This document shows, piece after piece, positions 17,453 to 23,332 of a stretch of 64,000 nt of DNA (the stretch's first letter is position 1; each line of letters begins with the position of its first letter). The stretch lies in IMG/VR virus record IMGVR_UViG_3300042876_000418, positions 25,962 through 89,961 of that record. One strand, written 5' to 3'. The notes beneath the pieces are model-generated. The model saw only the letters and a program-made list of their open reading frames with translations, was not told the origin of the DNA and made no database searches. The position numbers and the translations under genes were made by a program. Origin of the DNA: a virus.

Positions 17453-17941
17453 TCAACTCTGAAACGTGTCTAGCGCCTCTTGGGTCGCTCCCTCCGTAAC
17501 GCCAGAGCGGCGCATGATCGCTTCGATCAATTCCATCAGGTCGGAATCCGTGCCTACGCACAAATCCTTGATATAGATCGCCTTGTCGGATCCCTTCAGT
17601 TCAACCCCGATTTCCAGCATGTCCGCCCGCAGGGCTTCGATCTCCGCTTTAATTTCATCGGTGATTTCAACTACCACACCCCGCGCCACGACCAAATCCT
17701 GCAATTTTTCATTGACAAGCTCTTCATTCGCGGCAAGCGATTTGATGTAATCCGGGTGGGCACGATTCTCTTCTTGCACGACCGTGCCGTCAGGATAGGT
17801 CACGCTTTGAACGGGCGGCATTGGGATCGGGAAAGACTTCCGGATCTCTTGGGCCAGGTAGGGGGAAACTTTGCGGATAAGGACGGTCTTGCCGGTGTCC
17901 TTGAATGTGAACGGGACCAAACCAGGATTTCTTGTAGACAC
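17453..17941 (-). CDS. Tail assembly chaperone, first frame (gpG-like), 162 aa
   Basis: Lies between the tail tube and the tape measure, the conserved place of gpG-type chaperones that keep the tape measure soluble. The sequence (FTFKDTGKTVLIRKVSPYLAQEIRK at the N-terminus, then acidic helices) fits the small phage tail-assembly family. Ends LDTFQS-stop, with a TTT-C stretch just before the stop that could allow a +1 shift. Confidence 0.7.
   Translation of the reverse strand: MSTRNPGLVPFTFKDTGKTVLIRKVSPYLAQEIRKSFPIPMPPVQSVTYPDGTVVQEENRAHPDYIKSLAANEELVNEKLQDLVVARGVVVEITDEIKAEIEALRADMLEIGVELKGSDKAIYIKDLCVGTDSDLMELIEAIMRRSGVTEGATQEALDTFQS
17456..17468 (-). other. Possible +1 frameshift site in tail chaperone
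   Basis: Minus-strand ACG TTT CAG AGT TGA. The downstream frame opens just after a TAG at about 17470, so any shift must occur in roughly 12 bases. A Phe tRNA could slip from TTT to TTC, giving a 0-to-+1 change (equivalent to -2). Confidence 0.4.
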
Positions 17942-17967
17942 AATCTCACCTCATCAATATGAATTTT

Positions 17968-17995
17968 CCGGGCGGGAATGGGATTCCCCGCCCGG
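17968..17995. other. Intergenic hairpin upstream of tail chaperone
   Basis: 9-bp perfect stem CCGGGCGGG/CCCGCCCGG with a 10-base loop between the tail tube and chaperone genes. No T-run follows on the minus strand. It may be a processing or partial-termination stem that lowers chaperone expression relative to the tube. Confidence 0.45.
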
Positions 17996-18002
17996 TTTGG
18001 AT

Positions 18003-19550
18003 TTACATCTTGACGGCGCTGCCAATTAGGAGGATACCGTCAGTGCCATTGCCAGCCAGCCCGGCCACGATAATGTTATTCGCGTCGGCTGAGGGGTCCG
18101 AGGTCACAGGGACAACCAGCCGCCCGGCCTTGTCGAAAGTGGGTAGATTGTTGATCCGGGGTGCCGAGTTGGTCCAATCCGCGCCACCGTTGAAGGTAGC
18201 GAAGATTCGCGCAGCCGGCCCGGTTGTGCTGTGGGACACATAGCCCACTTCATCGGTAGCGAAAGTAATGTCCCAGACGGTGCCGGTGCCAGAGCCTGAG
18301 AACGCCTTCTCTACCCAGGTCTTGCCACCGTTGAGGGTGTAGTACAGCTTGCCCCCGGTAGCGGTGCCAACCCAATAACGCAGATCGTCCATCACTGCTA
18401 CCGCCTGAATGGTATTTGCCGCGTCTGGTGTTGCGACTGTGGTAGACCAGGTAATGCCGCGATTGATTGACTTGATAATCGTGCCGGTAGCACCCACGGC
18501 TACCAGGGTGTTTCTCGACTCATTGCCGTCAATCCGGTACAAATCGTTGGTGGTAGCGTCACCCGCGCTCAGTACAGTAGCGCCACTCGGGACGTCGGTA
18601 ATCTTGTAGATGTACCCGCCCGCCGCGGCGATGTACGCTTCATTCGAGTTGAAGACCACGATGTCATTGCCGGATTTACCGGAAACGAACCCGGTTGAAA
18701 CTTTGGTGAATGCGCCGGGAATACCGGTATCGGTGTCAATCTCAGCGTAGAAATACGCCTCGCTGCCCAGGATCACCAGGTAATTACCAATCAGGTCGAT
18801 TGCCGTGATTACCTCAGCGGCCCCGAGTCCAGAGATGTCTACCGCGGTCCAGGTGGCCCCCTTGTTGACCGTGTAGTGTAGTTGTCCGGGCAGGCCCGGA
18901 GAACCAGCCCCGGACGGCGCGGTAATGGCATAAGCGCGATTGGTACCATCATCTTGCTCACCGCACGACCCACACGATTCACGATTGGCGTAGACCGCGT
19001 CAACAACCTCGCGGTTGACCTGAGTCGCGGCCTTCTCCCCAAAACTAATCGCGCCGATGGGGTACACCTCACTCAGGATCACCGACACCCGAGTCTCAAG
19101 CGCTTCATCCGAGTCGAACGAGGTCCGCTGCCCGGCGTCTTTGTCGGTGACTTTCGCCCCGCTGTAGATCAAGACGTAATCTGACCAGCCGCGCTGAAAA
19201 TCCGCCAGATCGCCGCAAACGCCGCTCACTTCGTAGAAGGTGAACGGGCATCCAATTTTGGTCAGAGGAAGGGGGATTGAGGCGTGTTTTTCGCGGAAAA
19301 CTAACTCCGCCTTAGCCAGATCAGCCGGGGCAATCGTGGTCCCTGCCAGATGGAAGGTTTTGGCCCGCTTGCCAGGTACCCAGATCGGGGTGATTGAGCC
19401 GGATTCCGGAATGGTCAGGCCGTTGATAGACGCATACTGACTGTTCTGCCCTGCGAATAGAACGGGGTTGTTTGGCCGGGCGGACCCAATCTGTATGTAT
19501 ACCCGCTTATTCTGTCGGGTAATCAATTCATCGTTTTTTAAGTCAGGCAT
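18003..19550 (-). CDS. Major tail (tube) protein with C-terminal beta-propeller, 515 aa
   Basis: The N-terminal ~200 residues fit a tail-tube protein: DLADFQRGWSDYVLIYSGAKV and DEALETRVSVILSEVYPIG resemble tube beta-barrel strands. From about residue 215 to the end come repeats containing YTVNKGATWTAV, KSINRGITWSTT, YTLNGGKTWVEK and ATFNGGADWTN, typical of BNR/Ycf48-like propellers. A propeller on each tube subunit would give a decorated tail. A CGSCG motif (about residue 196) joins the two parts. It is preceded by a promoter-leader-terminator unit at 19571. Confidence 0.72.
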   Translation of the reverse strand: MPDLKNDELITRQNKRVYIQIGSARPNNPVLFAGQNSQYASINGLTIPESGSITPIWVPGKRAKTFHLAGTTIAPADLAKAELVFREKHASIPLPLTKIGCPFTFYEVSGVCGDLADFQRGWSDYVLIYSGAKVTDKDAGQRTSFDSDEALETRVSVILSEVYPIGAISFGEKAATQVNREVVDAVYANRESCGSCGEQDDGTNRAYAITAPSGAGSPGLPGQLHYTVNKGATWTAVDISGLGAAEVITAIDLIGNYLVILGSEAYFYAEIDTDTGIPGAFTKVSTGFVSGKSGNDIVVFNSNEAYIAAAGGYIYKITDVPSGATVLSAGDATTNDLYRIDGNESRNTLVAVGATGTIIKSINRGITWSTTVATPDAANTIQAVAVMDDLRYWVGTATGGKLYYTLNGGKTWVEKAFSGSGTGTVWDITFATDEVGYVSHSTTGPAARIFATFNGGADWTNSAPRINNLPTFDKAGRLVVPVTSDPSADANNIIVAGLAGNGTDGILLIGSAVKM

Positions 19551-19570
19551 CTTGTACTCCTTATCGAAAT

Positions 19571-19657
19571 AAAAACAGCCACTCCTAAGATTTAGGAGCG
19601 GCTGCCAAAGTCCGCCACGATTGGGATTCCAATCCGGCCTACGATTTCATTATAGCA
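19571..19657 (-). ncRNA. Leader element A: extended -10 promoter, short RNA, terminator
   Basis: On the minus strand TGC-TATAAT (19657-19649) is followed by a short RNA with hairpin GATTGG-AATC-CCAATC, the sequence GGCGGA, then a terminator stem (CAGCC.CTCCTAA, 19576-19604) and TTTTT. The ribosome site and ATG of the tail tube gene follow. Shares architecture and GGCCGG / GCGGA blocks with elements B, D and E. Confidence 0.6.
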
Positions 19658-19670
19658 CAACTAGCAAAGC

Positions 19671-19705
19671 CGTTTCATAGTGTCAATTTATGACACTGTA
19701 AAACG
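19671..19705. repeat. Extended inverted repeat with TGTCAATTTATGACA core
   Basis: AGTGTCA (19679-19685) and TGACACT (19691-19697) are perfect arms; CGTTT and AAACG flank them symmetrically at 19671 and 19701. It lies 9 bp beyond the stop of the 439-aa gene. Second member of the four-copy TGTCNATTTATGACA family. Confidence 0.6.
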
Positions 19706-21025
19706 TTAGGGCATATACGCCGTGAGTACCCGATTCGGCTTGACAAACTTCCATGCTTCCACCTGCCCGCGCCGCGTTCCGAACGGGTTGCCTAAATCCT
19801 CACGGCTGATGTACCCATAAGCTTCATCATTTGCGCCGGCGGAGCGGGCCAGATCGAACTGCCAGCGTGCAAGCTCACGGTTGGAGGAATCGCACGCGCA
19901 AATACGATTGGGCATTTCCGCCGCCGCCAGACGGCTTACCGCGGTGGCATAGTTGGAACTCATGCGCCCGGATTTATCCAGGGGGAATCCCGCCAAATAA
20001 CGCACAATCACACGATCCGGCTGCCTGAATTTGTAGATCGAAGAGTACCAGGGTACCGCGTCCCAGGCCCCGGTGGTGGCGTTGTAGCACGACTCCCCAA
20101 TCCCCAATACGCCATTGACGCTATCGGTCAGAGTGGCCCGCCCAATCGCCCAGGCGTAGCCAGCCGGATCGGTTGACGCGAAAACAATATTGTAGTTGAT
20201 CATGGGGTAAGGCGGGGTTTGCCAGATGAAGATCAATGACGCATCGGCAAGGGTGGTGCCCTCGGTATAGGGATACCTCCAGCACACGTCAAGGGTAGAG
20301 GCGTAGTTAGTCGTGTCCGCCGCGTCAAGGGGATTGAGTGCCATCGATTCGTACAGGATGGGCTTGACCAGAAGCCACGCCGGGCCTGTGATTGTCAACA
20401 CGCCGCCAGATAGGGACGTCCGAATTGGGGCGATACGCCATCTTTCCTCGAAACTATCCCCGGTAAAACGATCCGCCGCGCTGAAGTACACCACGATCTG
20501 AGTGAGATCCACCAGTCCCACAGGGGCGTTGGCGGTCACCGTGAATTTATCCACCAGCCCATCCCCATTGGCGTCACTGAGCGTCACGACTGAGGCCAGG
20601 CCCACCGCCACGATCTTCTCTACCCCCACCGTTTGAACGTGCTTATGCGGGACGTTGACAGTCAACCATCTATCGTTTGCCCCCGCATACCCCAAGCGGT
20701 GTACATCTACTTTCGGATAGGCCGGCCACGCCACGGTGTCCTCGCAGTAGCGCGGGGCCGGGTAGAATCCCAAGTGTGGCTCGATCCTTTCCTCCGCCGT
20801 CTGAATCGCGCTCCGAATCCCATGCCGCCCGACTACGTCCGCCTGTTGGTAGCCGTACTGAGGCACGATTGAGTTGCAGTTCGATGTTACCGGCACAATC
20901 TGCCCGCCCAAGCCCCAGAAGTGGTACGGGTGGTAGTTGATCGAATCGCGCCACGATTCCAGCGGCAATAAATTCCAGTCAGGCAGGGGTGTTTGAATTA
21001 TCGCGCCTACGCCAGTATTGGTCAT
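19706..21025 (-). CDS. Structural protein, possible head-tail connector or tail completion protein, 439 aa
   Basis: Not assigned to a family. The sequence has a globular N-terminus, a central beta-rich part containing DANGDGLVDKF (calcium-loop-like, about residue 155), and a C-terminus with LAAAEMPNRICACDSSNRELARWQFDLARS. Position next to the tail tube and its own promoter-leader-terminator unit indicate a virion or assembly protein made in large amounts. Confidence 0.5.
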   Translation of the reverse strand: MTNTGVGAIIQTPLPDWNLLPLESWRDSINYHPYHFWGLGGQIVPVTSNCNSIVPQYGYQQADVVGRHGIRSAIQTAEERIEPHLGFYPAPRYCEDTVAWPAYPKVDVHRLGYAGANDRWLTVNVPHKHVQTVGVEKIVAVGLASVVTLSDANGDGLVDKFTVTANAPVGLVDLTQIVVYFSAADRFTGDSFEERWRIAPIRTSLSGGVLTITGPAWLLVKPILYESMALNPLDAADTTNYASTLDVCWRYPYTEGTTLADASLIFIWQTPPYPMINYNIVFASTDPAGYAWAIGRATLTDSVNGVLGIGESCYNATTGAWDAVPWYSSIYKFRQPDRVIVRYLAGFPLDKSGRMSSNYATAVSRLAAAEMPNRICACDSSNRELARWQFDLARSAGANDEAYGYISREDLGNPFGTRRGQVEAWKFVKPNRVLTAYMP

Positions 21026-21037
21026 GAAACCTCCAAC

Positions 21038-21110
21038 AAAAAACCCGCCATGAGGCGGGCGTCAATTCCGTAAGATTCCGGCTAACCGGTCAGACAGTTA
21101 GATTATAGCA
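21038..21110 (-). ncRNA. Leader element B: extended -10 promoter, short RNA, terminator
   Basis: Minus strand TGC-TATAAT (21110-21102), then CCGGTTAGCCGG hairpin, CGGAATTGAC, terminator CCCGCC-TCAT-GGCGGG and TTTTTT, then GGAGG and the ATG of the 439-aa gene. Same plan as elements A, D and E. Confidence 0.6.
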
Positions 21111-21128
21111 TATCTCGCAAATGACCCC

Positions 21129-21157
21129 TTGACAAGAAACGTTTTACAGTGTAGAAT
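21129..21157 (+). promoter_or_regulatory. Sigma70-like promoter
   Basis: TTGACA (21129-21134), 17-bp spacer, TAGAAT (21152-21157). Spacer contains ACGTTTTACAGTGT, which also occurs in reverse at the 19671-19705 inverted repeat. Drives the 21192-22800 operon. Confidence 0.7.
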
Positions 21158-21191
21158 AAATTATATCAGATTGACAGTTTCGGAGGGAGCA

Positions 21192-21398
21192 ATGACGGTA
21201 ATCATTCACGTAATCGAGCGAACGGATAGCAAACCAGAGGGGCGGCTATTTGACGGTTGGATCGAAAACGGCTCCAACCTGGAAACTCAGCTTGTCGCTC
21301 AGTCTAGCCGCAACACAATCGCGTGGTGCTGCCGGGTAGAGAAGGCCGCTTTCATTCGCGGCTACGATTGCAGCCGGTCTATGGATTTACGGTTTTAG
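21192..21398 (+). CDS. Hypothetical protein, 68 aa
   Basis: First gene of a plus-strand operon, beginning at the ATG after CGGAGGGAGCA. No recognised domain; contains the pair CC and a later Cys. A longer upstream reading would run into the promoter and is rejected. Confidence 0.55.
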   Translation: MTVIIHVIERTDSKPEGRLFDGWIENGSNLETQLVAQSSRNTIAWCCRVEKAAFIRGYDCSRSMDLRF

Positions 21399-21407
21399 GA
21401 GGAAATA

Positions 21408-21623
21408 ATGAAAATCAGCAAAGCAGTGGGCTCGTCGCCTTTCAAGGTGGTTGTCGTGAAACTTTCTGACGGAATCTACCAGGGGAAAGCGAGTGGATAC
21501 GAGGTTGAAATCACGGAAGGGAAGTACACAGGCACCATTGTAAAAATGGCTAATGGGGTTCGTGGCATGAATATTCCTGCGACCATTACCGTTGAAAACG
21601 GGGATATCTCCATCACAATTTGA
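21408..21623 (+). CDS. Hypothetical protein, 71 aa
   Basis: Small beta-rich protein (FKVVVVKLSDGIYQGKASG; ATITVENGDISITI). Preceded by AGGAGGAAATA. Function unknown. Confidence 0.55.
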   Translation: MKISKAVGSSPFKVVVVKLSDGIYQGKASGYEVEITEGKYTGTIVKMANGVRGMNIPATITVENGDISITI

Positions 21624-21646
21624 TGCGAATTTCAAAGGGAGCGATC

Positions 21647-21901
21647 ATGTAAAACATCACCATCAAAATCGTAATGCCGTTCGATAAGTTCAACACCCAA
21701 AAATCTACCGTCAACGAGCAGATTGGGATCGCCGCTGGATCCGATGTCTACGCCACCGCGCGCGGCACGGCAAAGAAAATGATCCGCGCCCTCAATTCCC
21801 TACCGTAGGCGTGGGGGAATCTGTTCATCGAAGGCGGTCCGAGTTATCATATTTATAAGAATGCTGGAGTTTGGAAAGTGGAGGAATTGAAACATGCCTG
21901 A
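21647..21901 (+). pseudogene. Operon gene with two in-frame stop codons (84 codons)
   Basis: After AAAGGGAGCGATC, ATG is immediately followed by TAA (21650), then 51 open codons starting NITIKIVMPFDKFNTQKST, a TAG (21806), and a further open stretch AWGNLFIEGGPSYHIYKNAG to TGA at 21899. That TGA overlaps the ATG of the next gene, as expected of an intact operon member. Both stops are one substitution from sense codons (AAA, CAG). Either a recently inactivated gene, sequencing errors, or stop recoding. Confidence 0.6.
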
Positions 21902-22262
21902 ATTCATGGTTGAATTATTTGACGGCTCCGAAAACGGGATGGTTATCACCGACACGCAGCGCAAAGTCGGGTTAGCCAACTGCCTGCAAAATTCCGACTT
22001 CATCGCGCGGGCATGGAACCAAGCAAACGGAATCGGATTCATGATCGCGCCCGGATCGGTTGACGCCCGTGCCGCTGTGACTCGTGAGGTCGCACAGTTC
22101 TTTGGGTGGCACGTCACCACGCCGCCGAATTTCATCATGGTCAAAGCGATGGTAGCGGGCGGAGAGGTGATGACCGGGCAAAGAGAAGTTGAGCGGTTTC
22201 GGTTCGACAATGGCCTGTCGGTCATCCCGATTGAGAGTGTGGTGGCCTGGAGGGTATCATGA
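21894..22262 (+). CDS. Hypothetical protein, 122 aa
   Basis: Unrecognised soluble protein. Start ATG overlaps the end of the preceding decayed frame, with GTGGAGGAATTG ahead. Its stop overlaps the ATG at 22259. Confidence 0.55.
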   Translation: MPEFMVELFDGSENGMVITDTQRKVGLANCLQNSDFIARAWNQANGIGFMIAPGSVDARAAVTREVAQFFGWHVTTPPNFIMVKAMVAGGEVMTGQREVERFRFDNGLSVIPIESVVAWRVS

Positions 22263-22465
22263 TCTGGGAACGCCGTGATGGTTGGGTTATCCGCTACATT
22301 TATGCCTACGATCCATTTGGCCTGTCATCTCGCATGGATGGACGCCGGGGTAGCGCCGGGCGTCACCGGGGCACTCCTGGAGTCCGCGACTCCGGTCGGG
22401 GCGGTGGGCGGTATACGAAACGATACGCCGATAAACGTAATCGTCAACCGCGAAAGCGGAATTAG
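22259..22465 (+). CDS. Uncertain small gene, 68 aa
   Basis: Begins at an ATGA overlap with the preceding stop and starts plausibly (MIWERRDGWVIRYIYAYDPFG), but its C-terminal half is Arg/Gly-rich in a way typical of an out-of-frame reading. A second frame (22275-22469) reads naturally there instead (GVAPGVTGALLESATPVGAVG). A frameshift within the gene would reconcile both. Confidence in either single reading is low. Confidence 0.35.
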   Translation: MIWERRDGWVIRYIYAYDPFGLSSRMDGRRGSAGRHRGTPGVRDSGRGGGRYTKRYADKRNRQPRKRN

Positions 22466-22479
22466 ATAAGGGAGTAACG

Positions 22480-22800
22480 ATGAAAACACTGCAAGAATGT
22501 ATTCGTGAGGACCAAGAAAGCCCCGCGTCCCAATTGATTAGCCGGATGGAACGCGAAACAGGCCAGCGGGTTGACGATCCTGGAAGTAACGCACTCGCCG
22601 GCCTGTTCGGTGCAATGGCGCGAATGATGGGTAAAACGAATTACCCCCCCCAGGATGATGTGGTGGCGGGCCTGTTGATCCTGCATCAGATGACACCGGA
22701 ATACCAGAACGATCAACGCAGTAAAGAAATGATCACAGGTATGCTTACCGCTGGAATGTCGCCCGATGATATCCGTGCCATGTTTGGGAAAGGTAGTTGA
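22480..22800 (+). CDS. Hypothetical protein, 106 aa
   Basis: Helical protein with a Met-rich stretch (LFGAMARMMGKT) and a C-terminal MLTAGMSPDDIRAMFG segment resembling a small UBA/CUE-like or DUF helix pair. Preceded by AAGGGAGTAACG. Its stop codon overlaps the -35 of the first small-RNA unit. Confidence 0.55.
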   Translation: MKTLQECIREDQESPASQLISRMERETGQRVDDPGSNALAGLFGAMARMMGKTNYPPQDDVVAGLLILHQMTPEYQNDQRSKEMITGMLTAGMSPDDIRAMFGKGS

Positions 22801-22825
22801 CATCCTGCCCGCGTGGTGCTAATAT
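22797..22825 (+). promoter_or_regulatory. Promoter of small RNA unit 1
   Basis: TTGACA (22797-22802), 17 bp, TAATAT (22820-22825) with TGC ahead of the -10. The -35 overlaps the stop codon of the 106-aa gene. Confidence 0.7.
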
Positions 22826-22831
22826 AAAAAC

Positions 22832-22905
22832 ACCTCCTAACGGTTTTTGAGCCTGAGTTCCATTCTCCACGGAAAGACCCCGACACGACGCGGGGTCTTT
22901 CTCGT
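22832..22905 (+). ncRNA. Small RNA candidate 1 (about 75 nt)
   Basis: Bounded by a consensus promoter and an intrinsic terminator: stem GAAAGACCCCG (22872-22882) / CGGGGTCTTTC (22891-22901). No reading frame with a ribosome site fits inside. The predicted 5' end carries CACCTCCT, complementary to Shine-Dalgarno sequences like AGGAGG, so it could regulate translation; this is inferred. Confidence 0.6.
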
Positions 22906-22907
22906 TA

Positions 22908-22936
22908 TTGACAATCTGATTGTGTCGTGCTAAACT
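22908..22936 (+). promoter_or_regulatory. Promoter of small RNA unit 2
   Basis: TTGACA (22908-22913), 17 bp, TAAACT (22931-22936), extended by TGC. Begins 7 bp after the terminator stem of unit 1. Confidence 0.72.
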
Positions 22937-22941
22937 GAATG

Positions 22942-23012
22942 CACTCCCTTAGTGCTGCTCCACCCCATTCTTGCCCCACGAAAGAGCGCCGCCCACCCCG
23001 GCGCTCTTTCAA
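22942..23012 (+). ncRNA. Small RNA candidate 2 (about 70 nt)
   Basis: Hairpin GCACT-CCCTT-AGTGC near the 5' end exposes a C-rich loop; then a C-rich single-stranded run and a 12-bp terminator GAAAGAGCGCCG/CGGCGCTCTTTC (22980-22991, 22999-23010). No coding potential. The terminator also serves the minus-strand gene ending at 23015. Confidence 0.6.
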
Positions 23013-23014
23013 TT

Positions 23015-23332
23015 TCACGTCCGATACAGCGTCAAGTGAAGCATGATCGTAACGCACGACAACGCCGCCCCGATCACGCCCCACTCTACGATTCCCGCCA
23101 GGGTAAACGAAAACGGGAACATCAGTGCCGCCGCGATCAAGCCCAGCCAGAACGACTGGCAGATTGGGCAACGTGAAAATTCGGCCTGCCACGATTTATA
23201 ACCGTAACGCGCGATTAGCCATTCCCGCGCTCGGTCAAAGATAGCGAACGGCCCGGTCATCACTGCGAATGCATGGGCGAAGGTGTAGACTGCCAGTGCC
23301 GTGATGATAAACCTCACTGTGAAGTTGTCCAT
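23015..23332 (-). CDS. Membrane protein with SRCPICQSFWLG motif, 105 aa
   Basis: Three to four hydrophobic segments with a central CPIC motif beside the membrane (FSRCPICQSFWLGLIAAALM), resembling the DUF1360-type phage/bacterial membrane family. Its start overlaps the stop of the large glycosyltransferase gene. Possible role in the surface-sugar cassette, inferred from position. Confidence 0.6.
   Translation of the reverse strand: MDNFTVRFIITALAVYTFAHAFAVMTGPFAIFDRAREWLIARYGYKSWQAEFSRCPICQSFWLGLIAAALMFPFSFTLAGIVEWGVIGAALSCVTIMLHLTLYRT

Noticed and set aside
22275-22469. Alternative small gene in the second frame
   Set aside because: It has no ribosome site and starts inside the 22259 gene; its natural-looking C-terminal half is instead noted as a possible frameshift continuation.
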